A stretch of DNA of 64,000 bases from Micromonospora inyonensis (GTDB taxonomy: Bacteria; Actinomycetota; Actinomycetes; Mycobacteriales; Micromonosporaceae). How positions within the stretch are numbered: position 1 is the first letter of the stretch; every line of letters begins with the position of its first letter. The translations under genes and the position numbers were made by a program. Positions 1-8,031 of the stretch are shown piece after piece. Location: NCBI RefSeq assembly GCF_900091415.1, contig NZ_FMHU01000002.1, positions 1,302,001-1,366,000 on the forward strand. The letters run 5' to 3'. The notes beneath the pieces are model-generated. The model was not told where the DNA came from. It saw only the letters and a list, made by a program, of their open reading frames with translations, and ran no database searches.

Positions 1-149
1 CGTCAACGAGTAGCGCGCGGACGTCCGCTCATGCCGCGAGTCGCGCGCTGCGCACTGTCACTGGGAATGCGGCTGCCGACGTCCCGACATGGGGAGAAAG
101 ATGGGCCGCCTCACGGCGACGACGTCGGTGCGGCGACCGCGTTCAGTCC

Positions 150-490
150 TTACTCGTCGACGGTGATACGGACGGCGGTCGGGACGCCTGAAGCGTCCAG
201 GTCCAGGTGTACCGGGAAAGCGCCGTCGCCAACCGAGGTCATGGCCATCATGATTTCGGCGCCGCCGACCGTGATGGTGGCCGCCTCGTACTCGGAGGCG
301 CGCACACCTGCCATCACCTGCCAGTGGTGGGAGTGGGGGCGGAAGTCAAACGCCGAGTCTCCTCCGGGGAGCGGTCGCCCGACCAGAGCGCGAGGTGGCC
401 GCCGTCCATCAGAATGAGCTCGCCGGACGGACAGGTGACCTCGCCGAGCACAACTGGATCTTCCACGAGCGCGCAGTCTACGACGGTCAT
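150..490 (-). pseudogene. Small hypothetical protein broken by a frameshift
   Basis: Two minus-strand frames look like halves of one gene. The first half starts at an ATG at 490 (start MTVVDCALVEDP) behind a GGGGAA-like ribosome site and reads well to about 360, ending near ALWSGDRSPEE. The second half, in another frame, runs from about 360 to the stop at 150 and contains DSAFDFRPHSHHWQVMAG and an acidic C-terminus ending RITVDE. Joined, they would give about 112 residues. I do not recognise the family. The alternative is a sequencing error at about 355-365 rather than a true mutation. An earlier ATG at 562 in the first frame is less likely because the coding-like sequence begins at 490. Confidence 0.45.
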
Positions 491-563
491 ACCGATTCCC
501 CGGACCTGCACGCTCACCGAGTTCGTCGAGCAAGCAGAGAGCGCCGGATGTCGATTGTCCACC

Positions 564-585
564 TTACCCTACGGGGGTAGGGTAA
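564..585. promoter_or_regulatory. Perfect 9-bp inverted repeat, operator candidate
   Basis: TTACCCTAC, a GGGG spacer, then GTAGGGTAA form a perfect palindrome in the gap between the broken gene (start 490, minus) and the serine hydrolase (start 713, plus). The G-tract palindrome with TACCC/GGGTA arms resembles operators described for copper-sensing CsoR-type repressors. No csoR gene is in view, so the assignment is only a guess from form. Confidence 0.4.
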
Positions 586-712
586 TTAGGCGGTTGCCAT
601 CAAGCCCGTACCCTCCGGCGCGTCGCTGCTGGCCCTGCCGACGCGCGTCCTCTGGCTGGCGCGGGCCGTACCGACGCCGCTGGCGGTCCATGAAGACGGG
701 GAGGCGGACAGC

Positions 713-1807
713 TTGAAGGTCGAAGGGTTCACCGAAGAGGGGTACGACGCCGTACGGGAGGTGTTCCAGCGCCTGGTCGACGAGGGGCGGGAAACCGGCG
801 CGGGGGTGTCGGTGTGGCGGGACGGTCGAGAGGTGGTTCGGCTCAGCGGGGGATGGGCTGATGTGGAGCGGCAGCGCCCGTGGCGCGATGACACGCTGGT
901 TCAGCCCTACTCGCTGTCGAAGACGTTCGCCACGCTCGCCGCGTTGGTGGCGGTCCGCGACGGTGCGCTGGGGCTTGACGAGCCCGTCGCGGCGTACTGG
1001 AAAGAGTACGGAGTGAAGGGCAAGGAGCGGACCACGTTGCGTCAGGTGCTCACCCACCAGGCGGGGCAGCCTCGGTTCCCGCAGGAGGCCGCGAACCTGG
1101 ATCTGCTCGACGATGCCGGGCTACGGGAAAGTCTCGCGAGGACGGCGCCGGAGTATGCCCCGGGCACCGCGCTGGGGGAGCACGCACTGACCTACGGCCA
1201 CCTCATCGACGGGATCCTCCGCGCCGCCACCGGACGTAGCCTCCAGGAGGTGTTCGACAGCGTCGTGCGACCCGCGCTCGCTCTCGACGCCTGGTTCGGG
1301 GTGCCGGACACTGAACTCGAACGTGTCGCCGACCTCGAGTACGCCAGACCGGACTGGCCGCGGCAACTGCACGCGGCACCGTGGCTTCAGATCCCCGACG
1401 GCGCGTTGGACACCCGCCGGACCAACTCCCGCGCCTGGCGGCAGACGGTGTTCGCCGCGGCCAACCTCCATACGACCGCGACCGCCATGGCCCGCTTCTT
1501 CTCCTTCATCACCAGTCAACAGGGGCCCCTGGGCGAGCTGCTCGGCCCGCAGTTGCACACCGAACTGCTCACCTCGCAGGTCACCGGCCATGACCAGGTT
1601 TTCGGTACCAGACTCACCTGGACGCTTGGCCTGCTCCGTGATCGCGGCAAAATCGCCAAGGGTGGTATCGGGGGCTCCGCTGCCTGGTGGTCGCTCCACC
1701 ACCACCACTCCTGCGCCTACCTCACCCGCCGGCTGGACGACCACTCCCGAGCCGCCGAGATCGCTACCGTACTCGGTGACAACCTGGCCGTGGTCGGGGA
1801 GGACTGA
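713..1807 (+). CDS. Beta-lactamase-family serine hydrolase (class C / EstB-like)
   Basis: A 364-residue cytosolic-looking serine hydrolase of the beta-lactamase/transpeptidase superfamily (PF00144 type); the natural substrate is unknown and could be an ester or a peptide. The catalytic SxxK motif is SLSK at about residues 68-71, inside QPYSLSKTFATLAALV. A typical RQVLTHQAG segment follows at about residue 107, the second motif is the Tyr in ALTYGHLIDG, and a Gly-rich GGIGGSAAWW strand near the C-terminus stands for the third motif. The start is a TTG chosen because a GGGGAGG ribosome site lies 8 bases upstream. No signal peptide is seen. It stands alone and ends at a strong hairpin at 1854. 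Confidence 0.86.
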   Translation: MKVEGFTEEGYDAVREVFQRLVDEGRETGAGVSVWRDGREVVRLSGGWADVERQRPWRDDTLVQPYSLSKTFATLAALVAVRDGALGLDEPVAAYWKEYGVKGKERTTLRQVLTHQAGQPRFPQEAANLDLLDDAGLRESLARTAPEYAPGTALGEHALTYGHLIDGILRAATGRSLQEVFDSVVRPALALDAWFGVPDTELERVADLEYARPDWPRQLHAAPWLQIPDGALDTRRTNSRAWRQTVFAAANLHTTATAMARFFSFITSQQGPLGELLGPQLHTELLTSQVTGHDQVFGTRLTWTLGLLRDRGKIAKGGIGGSAAWWSLHHHHSCAYLTRRLDDHSRAAEIATVLGDNLAVVGED

Positions 1808-1853
1808 GCGCCCGCAGCGGTGGCGGGCCGTCAACACCTGCGGTCCTCAGGTT

Positions 1854-1893
1854 GGCGGCGGGGTGCAGCTCGAACGAGCTGCACCCCGCCGCC
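1854..1893. terminator. Bidirectional terminator hairpin
   Basis: A perfect 18-bp GC-rich stem with a 4-base loop (GAAC) lies between the end of the serine hydrolase (plus) and the end of the truncated FG-GAP gene (minus). It can serve both convergent genes. There is no U-tract, which is usual in actinomycetes. Confidence 0.75.
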
Positions 1894-1958
1894 CGGACCA
1901 GGCGGTGCGTCGCCGCCGCGCATGGAACTCGTCGGCGTTGCCCGACTCAGGCAGGCCG

Positions 1959-2397
1959 TCAGCGAAGGAAGAGGGTTCCTTGCCAGCCCGGGCCGTGTGC
2001 TGCCGTCGTCGGAAACATCAACCCGTTGGCGAAGCGGCCGGCATTGATGTTCGTGAGGAGCCTGCCCTCCCCGTCGATCGAGATCAGGTCGGCGCGACCG
2101 TCGCCGCTCAGGTCGGTCGGGACGGGCAGCATGGTGGGGTTCCAGCCGTGGCCGACCGAAGCTCGGGGTCCCAACGTGGCATGTCCGTTCGTCACGCCCA
2201 GGTTGCGGAAGGCGGCAAGCGTCCCGTCCGCCAGGACACCGAGCACATCCGCAGGTCCGTCGCCATCGAGGTCGACGACGTGCACCGCCAGATACCCGGT
2301 CCAGCCCTCACCGACCCGTTGACCGGCAGCGAACATTCCTCCGGTGAAGCTGCCGGTGTTCAGGTAGTGCCACAGCGATCCATCCCACCTTCTGGCC
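1959..2397 (-). pseudogene. C-terminal fragment of an FG-GAP/VCBS-repeat protein, 5'-truncated
   Basis: The minus frame encodes about 145 residues of tandem FG-GAP/VCBS-type repeats with calcium-binding-like DLDGDGPADVLG and DLSGDGRADLIS motifs, each followed by a D/EG-x-L strand (DGSLWHYLN, DGTLAAFRN, EGRLLTNIN). Such repeats form beta-propellers in secreted enzymes and adhesins. The repeat pattern continues upstream of the first ATG (2336) to about 2395, where it stops abruptly against the transposase remnant on the opposite strand. The gene therefore lost its 5' end, including any signal peptide and catalytic domain. The 3' end is intact and followed by the hairpin at 1854-1893. Confidence 0.66.
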
Positions 2398-2926
2398 GCC
2401 GCTGAGCACGACCCTGCTCGACCCGCACACCCATCCCGCCGGCGAATTGATGAAGCTGTATCACCGCAGATGGGAGATCGAAACCGCCTATCTGGAGCTG
2501 AAATCCAGCATCCTCGGCGGCCGGGTCCTGCGTGCCCGCACCCCCGACGGCATCGACCAGGAGATCTACGCCCTGCTCACCGTCTACCAGGTCCTCCGCA
2601 CCGCTATGACCGATGCCACCGACAGCCAGCCCGCCACCAGCCCCGACCGGGCCAGCTTCACCATCGCCCTGAACACCGCCCGCGACCAGATCACCAACGC
2701 CGCCGGCGTCATCGCTGACACCGTCATCGACCTGGTCGGCGCCATCGGCCGCGTGGTCCTGGCCCACCTGCTACCCGACCGCCGGATCCGGGTGAAAACC
2801 CGGATGATCAAACGCTCGAACTCCAAGTACCAAGCCCGCGGACCCAACATAGACCGGCGTAGCTACAAAGCCACCATCGCAATCGACATCATCACAAACC
2901 ATTGCGAAACACCCGCCGGACCTTAA
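2394..2926 (+). mobile_element. IS4-family transposase remnant (C-terminal part only)
   Basis: The open frame begins at the junction with the FG-GAP fragment, without a start of its own, and encodes the last ~175 residues of a DDE transposase. The IS4 signature Y-(2)-R-(3)-E-(6)-K is exact in YHRRWEIETAYLELK near the start and supplies the third catalytic acid. STTLLDPHTHPAGEL just before it is the usual preceding strand. The N-terminal two thirds, including the two catalytic Asp residues, is missing, so the element cannot move by itself. No terminal inverted repeats could be paired. A short TTG/ATG start at 2447-2450 is internal and not a real start. Confidence 0.72.
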
Positions 2927-3310
2927 CCGAGCGGCGTTGGGGCTAGACCAGACAGCCCCGTCAACGGCTGCGGTCGACGGAATACTCATGACCTTGAGTC
3001 GATCTGCATCCGCGGTCACCAGGGCGCTGCGGCCAGTGGTGACAGGATCCCTGAGCGCTGCCGCGGCCGTAGGTGTGGTGAGTTGGCGTGGTGCGCGGCC
3101 CGCGGATCAGAAGGTCAGGGGTTCGAGTCCCTCCGGGTGCGGCAAGATCACAAGGGGTCCGACCTGACCGAAACGACAGCCAGGATCCTTGCTTGTGGCA
3201 TTCCGCAACCGAACACGTCGTCCCCGGCCCGGACCAGTGGGGCGAGTGTCCACGAGTCGATCTGACCGGTCGATCCGGTCACCACGACGCCGGTCACGCC
3301 ACGATTCCGG
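2927..3310. other. Intergenic stretch without a gene
   Basis: About 385 bases between the transposase remnant and the dehydrogenase operon. The only recognisable content is the tRNA 3' fragment at 3102-3140 and, at about 3291-3325, a tandem repeat of a ~17-bp unit containing CGGTCACGCCACGAT. That repeat runs across the stop codon of the E2 gene. No convincing reading frame is present. Confidence 0.5.
3102..3140 (+). other. 3' end of a tRNA-Arg gene (remnant or att scar)
   Basis: The sequence GCGGATCAGAAGG, then a T-arm with the invariant TTCGAGT loop, then CCGGGTGC matches, from memory, the actinobacterial tRNA-Arg(ACG) from the anticodon loop to the acceptor end. The 5' half is absent: no complementary GCACCCG acceptor strand lies within 80 bases upstream, and the expected anticodon-stem 5' strand is missing. 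The T-stem also carries an A:C mismatch. An identity block from anticodon loop to 3' end is what site-specific integration into a tRNA gene leaves behind, so this may be an attachment-site scar. Confidence 0.45.
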
Positions 3311-4618
3311 TCACGCCACGATCCGCAGCGGATGCTCGAGCAGGTCGGTGAGGGTGGCGAGGAACTGCGCGGCCAGGGCGCCGTCGATGATGCGGTGGTC
3401 GGCGGTGAGCGTGTATCGCATCCGGTGCCGCGCTTCCAGCATCGTCCCGGAGAGCGTGGGCTCCGGTGTCGCGGCACCGACGGCGAGGATCGCACCTTGG
3501 GGTGGGTTGATGATCGCTGTGAAGTGCTCGACTCCGTACATGCCGAGGTTGCTGATGGTGAACGTCCCGTCGGCCATGTCGGCCGTGTTCAGCGTACGGT
3601 TCGCCGCCTTGTCGGCCAGAGTTCGGGTCTGCGCGGAGATCGCCGTGACCGACGTCCGGTCGGCATCGCGGATCACCGGCACCATGAGCCCGGCCGGGGA
3701 GGTGACGGCGATGCCGATGTTGACCCGCCCGTGCAGCAGGGTTTGGCCACGGCCCTCGGGGGAGTAGGACGCGTTGACGCCGGGGTGCTCGCGTAGGGCG
3801 AGCGCGACCGCCCGCACCATGAGGTCGTTGACAGTCACCTTGCGTCCGGCACCGTGCAGTGCGGTGTTCAGCTGCGCCCGGAGCGCGAGGAGGTCCTCCA
3901 GATCGGCGGATGCAGTCACGGTGAAGGTCGGGATGGTTGTCGCGCTCTCGGTAAGCCGCCTCGCGATCGCCTGTCGCACCGGATCGAACGGCACCGTGGT
4001 CGGTTCACGCCCGTCCGGCGCGGACGGTGCTGCGACACCGGCCGCGGCAGGGGGAGGCGATCCGGCCTCGGCCGGTTCGTTGGCAATCGGTGCAGGCGTC
4101 GGCTCCGATTCGAAGGCGTCGAGATCCGCGCGGACGATCCGACCACCGGGGCCCGTGCCGGTGACGCTGATCAGGTCGATGCCGCGTTCCCGCGCGAGCT
4201 TGCGTACCAACGGGGTCGCGGCCCGGTGCTCCGGCTTCACCGCGGTCGCCGCGGGTGCGGGTGCGGGTGATTGTTCCGCAGCAGCCGGTGTCGGAGCATC
4301 GGTGGCGTCGTGACTATCTGCTGGTTCGGGGACGGCCGACTCGGCGTGCGCCCCTTGCGTGAGGATGACGGTCTCGTCGCCAGATCCGTCGTTGAGGCGG
4401 GCAATGGGGGTACCGATGGCGGCGTTCTGGCCTTCGGGGACGAGGATCTCGGCCAGGGTGCCGCTCTCGTAGGCCTCGTACTCCATGACGGCCTTGTCGG
4501 TCTCGATGTCGACGAGGATGTCGCCGGCGGCGACCGGGTCGCCGGGTTGCTTGTGCCAGATGGAGATGGCGCCTTCTTCCATGGTGTCGGACAGGCGCGG
4601 CATGAGGATGTCGATCAT
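3311..4618 (-). CDS. pdhC: 2-oxoacid dehydrogenase E2, dihydrolipoamide acyltransferase
   Basis: A 435-residue E2 core of a pyruvate/acetoin-type dehydrogenase complex; it passes the acyl group from the E1-bound thiamine adduct through lipoamide to coenzyme A. One lipoyl domain covers residues 1-75, with the lipoylated Lys42 in ETDKAVME. An Ala/Pro-rich linker follows, then an E3/E1-binding domain (ATPLVRKLARERGIDL, about 140-175) and a catalytic domain ending in DHRIIDGALAAQF, where His and Asp of HxxxDG are the active-site residues. The ATG at 4618 is chosen because the lipoyl domain begins immediately. It lies 13 bases after the E1 beta stop and is the last gene of the operon. No E3 gene is nearby, so a housekeeping lipoamide dehydrogenase must serve. 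Confidence 0.95.
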   Translation of the reverse strand: MIDILMPRLSDTMEEGAISIWHKQPGDPVAAGDILVDIETDKAVMEYEAYESGTLAEILVPEGQNAAIGTPIARLNDGSGDETVILTQGAHAESAVPEPADSHDATDAPTPAAAEQSPAPAPAATAVKPEHRAATPLVRKLARERGIDLISVTGTGPGGRIVRADLDAFESEPTPAPIANEPAEAGSPPPAAAGVAAPSAPDGREPTTVPFDPVRQAIARRLTESATTIPTFTVTASADLEDLLALRAQLNTALHGAGRKVTVNDLMVRAVALALREHPGVNASYSPEGRGQTLLHGRVNIGIAVTSPAGLMVPVIRDADRTSVTAISAQTRTLADKAANRTLNTADMADGTFTISNLGMYGVEHFTAIINPPQGAILAVGAATPEPTLSGTMLEARHRMRYTLTADHRIIDGALAAQFLATLTDLLEHPLRIVA

Positions 4619-4631
4619 GAAAGGTCTCCGA

Positions 4632-5627
4632 TCAGCGGCGCCGGGCGACGGCGTCGAGGGTTTGGCGGATAGCGGTGATCGCGTCGTCGGCGGAGGGCAG
4701 AGCCGCGGTCTCAAGCGGCTTGGAATAGGGGAGTGGGATCTCGGCCATCGCGACGCGGCGGACGGGGGCGTCGAGCCAGTCGAAGGCGCCGTCGGAGATG
4801 GTCGCGGCGATCTCGGCGCCGATGCCGTAGGTGAGCCAGTCGTCTTCGAGGACGACGGCGCAGTTCGTCTTCTGGACCGAGGCGATGATCGTCTCCCGGT
4901 CCAGCGGGCGGAGGCTGCGTAGGTCGACCACCTCGACATCGATCCCATCACTCTCGGCGAGCTGCTCGGCTACCTGGAGTGCGACCGCCGCCATCCGGGA
5001 GTAGGCGACGACGCTGATGTCGGAACCTTCGCGGGTGATCTTTGCCTTGCCGATCTCGGCCGGTAGGTCCTCGTCATGTACCTCGCCCTTGGTGTTGTAG
5101 AGCGCCAGGTTCTCCAACACGAGGACGGGGTCGTCATCGCGGATCGCGGCCAGCATCAGCGCCTTCGCGTCGGCAGGGTTGGAGGGGGCGACGACCTTCA
5201 TGCCGGGGACGAAGGCGTAGTAGAGCTCGATGTTCTGCGAGTGGGTGGCGCCGAGCTGCTGCCCGCCGCCGCCCGGGGTGCGGATGACCATCGGCACCTT
5301 CGCCTGGCCGCCGAACATGCCGTAGATCTTGGCGGCGTGGTTGACGATCTGGTCCAGAGCGAGCAGTGAGAAGTTGATCGTCATGATCTCCGCCACCGGC
5401 CGCAAGCCGAGCATGGCGGCGCCGATCGCGGCGCCGATGAAGCCCTCCTCGGCGATCGGGGTGTCCCGCACCCGCTTCGGGCCGAACTCGGCGAGCATGC
5501 CGGCGGTGATCTTGTACGAGCCCTCGAACAGGCCGATCTCCTCACCGATCAAGAACACGTTCTCGTCGCGCAGCATCTCCGACCGCAGAGCATCGTGCAG
5601 CGCCTGCCGGTACGTGATCACAGTCAT
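4632..5627 (-). CDS. pdhB: 2-oxoacid dehydrogenase E1 beta subunit
   Basis: A 331-residue transketolase-like beta subunit that forms the heterotetrameric E1 with the upstream alpha subunit. The pyrimidine-binding domain contains GEEIGLFEGSYKIT and RDTPIAEEGFIGAAIGAA, where the conserved Glu activates thiamine diphosphate. The C-terminal transketolase domain carries VVDLRSLRPLDRETI and VVLEDDWLTYGIGAEIA. The start at 5627 overlaps the E1 alpha stop by four bases (ATGA), indicating translational coupling. Length is normal for the family. The substrate (pyruvate, acetoin or branched-chain oxoacid) cannot be decided from sequence alone. Confidence 0.95.
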   Translation of the reverse strand: MTVITYRQALHDALRSEMLRDENVFLIGEEIGLFEGSYKITAGMLAEFGPKRVRDTPIAEEGFIGAAIGAAMLGLRPVAEIMTINFSLLALDQIVNHAAKIYGMFGGQAKVPMVIRTPGGGGQQLGATHSQNIELYYAFVPGMKVVAPSNPADAKALMLAAIRDDDPVLVLENLALYNTKGEVHDEDLPAEIGKAKITREGSDISVVAYSRMAAVALQVAEQLAESDGIDVEVVDLRSLRPLDRETIIASVQKTNCAVVLEDDWLTYGIGAEIAATISDGAFDWLDAPVRRVAMAEIPLPYSKPLETAALPSADDAITAIRQTLDAVARRR

Positions 5628-6763
5628 GCCGAAGCTCCGATCGGCTGGGCGGTCGGCCGCGGCGCGGCGGGGAAGAGCGCGTCGCCGGGCAGCCGACGGG
5701 AATCGTTTGGCACCGGAGTCGCATAGGTGTAGTCGAACAATGTCGACACCCCCGGGTGCGGGCTGGCATCGGCGAACTCGGCGGCAGCGGCAACCGTGGC
5801 GGCGGCCTCGGCGTCGATCTCGGCGATCAGTTCGTCCGTCAGCAGCCCTTGACCATGGAGTCGGACGGCGTAGGCCGCAATGGGATCGGCCGCTTTCAAC
5901 GCCTCGGCTTCCTCCTTGCTGCGGTACTTCGCCGGATCCACCACCGAGTGCCCCTTGAGGCGGGCGGAGACGGCCTCCAGCAGGTACGGCTTTCCGGCCC
6001 GGGCGCTGGCCAACGCGGCCTTGGCGGCTCCGTGGACGGCGACTGGGTCGTTGCCGTCCACGCGGGCTGCGGGCATCCGGTAGGAGGCCGCGCGCTTGTG
6101 TAGTTCGGGTTCGGCGGACGACTGCTCGACGGTGGTGCCCATGCCGAGTCCGTTGTTGATCACGACGTAGACGATCGGCAGGTTCCACAGGGCGGCGATG
6201 TTGAGGGATTCGTGGAAGGCGCCGATGTTCGTGGTGCCGTCGCCCATCAAGCACATCACCGCTTCGGATCCGCCGCGGTAGTCAATGGCCAGCGCGGCCC
6301 CGGTCGCGAGTGGTAACTGGCCGCCGACGATGCCGTACCCGCCCATGAACCGGGCTGCGATGTCGAACATGTGCATCGACCCGCCCCACCCCCGCGATAC
6401 ACCGTCGGTGCGGCCGTACAGCTCGGCCATCACCCGTTCTGGGCCGATGCCGCGGGCGATCGCGTACCCGTGCTCCCGGTAGTTGGCGAACACGTAGTCA
6501 GAGTCGTCGAGCGCGGCCATGAGACCGGCGACGGTGGCCTCCTCACCAAGGTTCAGGTGGCAGTAACCGCCGACCTTCGCCTCGGTGTAGGCGCGGGCGG
6601 CGCGCTCCTCGAACCGGCGGATCAGCACCAACTGCCGGTAGAACGCCAGCAACTGCTCGTCACTCACCGTTTGCGGCTCTGTGTTCGCCGAGGTCCTGGG
6701 CTTGCTCCCCGTCGTGGACTTGGTGGTCCGGGCAGCCGTTCTGGCCGGTGTGCTCGAGGGCAT
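5624..6763 (-). CDS. pdhA: 2-oxoacid dehydrogenase E1 alpha subunit
   Basis: A 379-residue thiamine-diphosphate-dependent E1 alpha subunit, first gene of the operon. The cofactor motif is GDGTTNIGAFHESLNIA at about residues 180-196. Typical substrate-channel segments are FANYREHGYAIARG and GRTDGVSRGWGGSMHMFD, and the phosphorylation-loop equivalent is KGHSVVDPAKYRS. The N-terminus has about 45 Ala/Thr/Ser/Lys-rich residues, longer than in most bacterial E1 alpha. The ATG at 6763 is selected because an AAGGAG site lies 7 bases upstream; an in-frame ATG further upstream (6865) would place the promoter and operator inside the gene. Control is probably by the divergent TetR protein through the palindrome at 6875-6897. 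Confidence 0.95.
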   Translation of the reverse strand: MPSSTPARTAARTTKSTTGSKPRTSANTEPQTVSDEQLLAFYRQLVLIRRFEERAARAYTEAKVGGYCHLNLGEEATVAGLMAALDDSDYVFANYREHGYAIARGIGPERVMAELYGRTDGVSRGWGGSMHMFDIAARFMGGYGIVGGQLPLATGAALAIDYRGGSEAVMCLMGDGTTNIGAFHESLNIAALWNLPIVYVVINNGLGMGTTVEQSSAEPELHKRAASYRMPAARVDGNDPVAVHGAAKAALASARAGKPYLLEAVSARLKGHSVVDPAKYRSKEEAEALKAADPIAAYAVRLHGQGLLTDELIAEIDAEAAATVAAAAEFADASPHPGVSTLFDYTYATPVPNDSRRLPGDALFPAAPRPTAQPIGASA

Positions 6764-6874
6764 GTGGTCTCCTTCTCGCCTGGGCGTGCCGCAGCCGACG
6801 GATGAGTCGATCGTGGCGCCCCTGCGGGCCGACGTTAAGGTCCCAACGTTGGTTGAGATCAACACCGACCAGAC

Positions 6875-6897
6875 AATGAAACGTAGTCCGTTTCATT
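6875..6897. promoter_or_regulatory. Palindromic TetR operator
   Basis: A perfect inverted repeat AATGAAACG-TAGTC-CGTTTCATT (9-bp arms, 5-base spacer) sits in the gap between the dehydrogenase operon and the tetR gene. It overlaps the -10 box of the operon promoter, so binding there should block transcription. Size and symmetry fit TetR-family operators. Confidence 0.8.
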
Positions 6898-6900
6898 ATA
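6895..6900 (-). promoter_or_regulatory. -10 box of the dehydrogenase operon
   Basis: A consensus TATAAT reads on the minus strand, unusual in such GC-rich sequence. It overlaps the palindrome by three bases and lies about 130 bases upstream of the E1 alpha start. The best -35 candidate, TCGACA, is only about 14 bases away, so activity may depend mainly on the -10. Confidence 0.55.
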
Positions 6901-6937
6901 GGGTCGGTGGCGACCGGTTGTCGATGAGAGGAACCTG

Positions 6938-7546
6938 ATGAGCGCCAGCCCACCGCAGGCGCCCCGTCGCAAGCGGGGCCGCCCGACCGAGGCGGAACGG
7001 ACCCGGCGGCGCGACGAGATCCTGGATGCCGCAGTGCACCTGTTCGTCGCAGGCGGGTTCGGTCAGGTCTCGCTCGACGATGTGGCCGCGACAGCTCACG
7101 TCGCCAAGCGCACCATCTACAGCTACTTCGGGGACCGGACCGAGATGTTCGTTGCCGCTGTCGAGCGGCTTCGCCAGCGCACCCTTGGTCCGGCCGGTGG
7201 CGAGGACGACACCCTGGTCGAGCTCGCGACCAAGATCGTCTCCGTGTTGCACTCCGATGAGGCGATCGGGCTGCACCGGCTGATGGTCACCGAGGCGCAC
7301 GCCTTTCCCGAGCTGGCCGAACGGTTCTACCGCGACGGCCCCGAGTCCTACATTCGGGCACTCGGCGAACGTCTCCCTGAGCCGGATCCCGACCTGGCGC
7401 GTGCGCTGTTCACTCTCCTGCTGGGTGAACCGCACCGTCAGCGTCTGCTCGGTCTGCGGGCCGCGCCAACCTGGGCCGAGGCGCGCGGGCACGCCATCGC
7501 CTCGCTCGCGCACCTGGGGCTCGGCGACGCTCCCACCGCGACTTGA
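6938..7546 (+). CDS. TetR/AcrR-family transcriptional regulator
   Basis: A 202-residue repressor with a basic leader RRKRGRPTEAERTRRRDEIL and the standard TetR helix-turn-helix at about 25-70 (FGQVSLDDVAATAHVAKRTIYSYFGDRTEMF). The C-terminal ligand domain is variable and resembles those with a C-terminal AefR-like fold. It is divergent from the dehydrogenase operon, with the operator between them, so it most likely represses that operon and perhaps itself. The inducer is unknown; a metabolite or degradation product handled by the dehydrogenase would be usual. An AGAGGAA ribosome site precedes the ATG. Confidence 0.93.
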   Translation: MSASPPQAPRRKRGRPTEAERTRRRDEILDAAVHLFVAGGFGQVSLDDVAATAHVAKRTIYSYFGDRTEMFVAAVERLRQRTLGPAGGEDDTLVELATKIVSVLHSDEAIGLHRLMVTEAHAFPELAERFYRDGPESYIRALGERLPEPDPDLARALFTLLLGEPHRQRLLGLRAAPTWAEARGHAIASLAHLGLGDAPTAT

Positions 7547-8031
7547 GATGAACCGCGGTTGAGGTTCTGGTACTCCGGCAGTAGCTGGTTCAGGCGGCGT
7601 CTTCCCTGATGGTGGGCTGGTTCGGCGCGGCGCTGGTCCGATCCGACCATGGAGCCGATCCAGCTCCGCATGCCCCGGTCGACATCAACATTCGTCACAC
7701 GATGACCAACGGACACGAGCAGCACTCGGCGCGCTCAGTGCCGTTGCAGTACCAACCGTCTGGCGTGTCGCAGAAGATACAGTTCGAGCGTTCGACCGGA
7801 GTGCGACGGTGCCGCGCTGCGGACAGCACGGCAATGCCCACAGCCGGGTAGGCCCGGCCGCTGCGGCGATTACTCGTGGCGTCCGTGGTGATCGTGACGG
7901 TATGGTGGCCGCGCCGGCCGCGGGACTTGGTCGCGACTTCCGGAACCCGCATTGAAGCGACACTTCGCAGTTCGTGCCTTCATTCCCCGGCCGGCGTCCG
8001 GGCCGCCCGTCGAGGAAGCTGGGTCGCTGTC
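7547..8031. other. Gap before the vWA gene; possible small Cys-rich frame or RNA gene
   Basis: About 485 bases with no firm gene. On the minus strand an open frame ending at 7695 closes with a Cys-rich tail (CIFCDTPDGWYC then ECCSC) whose codons end mostly in G or C. Its upstream part looks poor and no good ribosome site is seen, so it may be a fragment of a zinc-binding domain. Because the downstream gene resembles Ro60 proteins, a Y-RNA-like transcript might be expected here, but I could not fold one convincingly. Confidence 0.3.
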
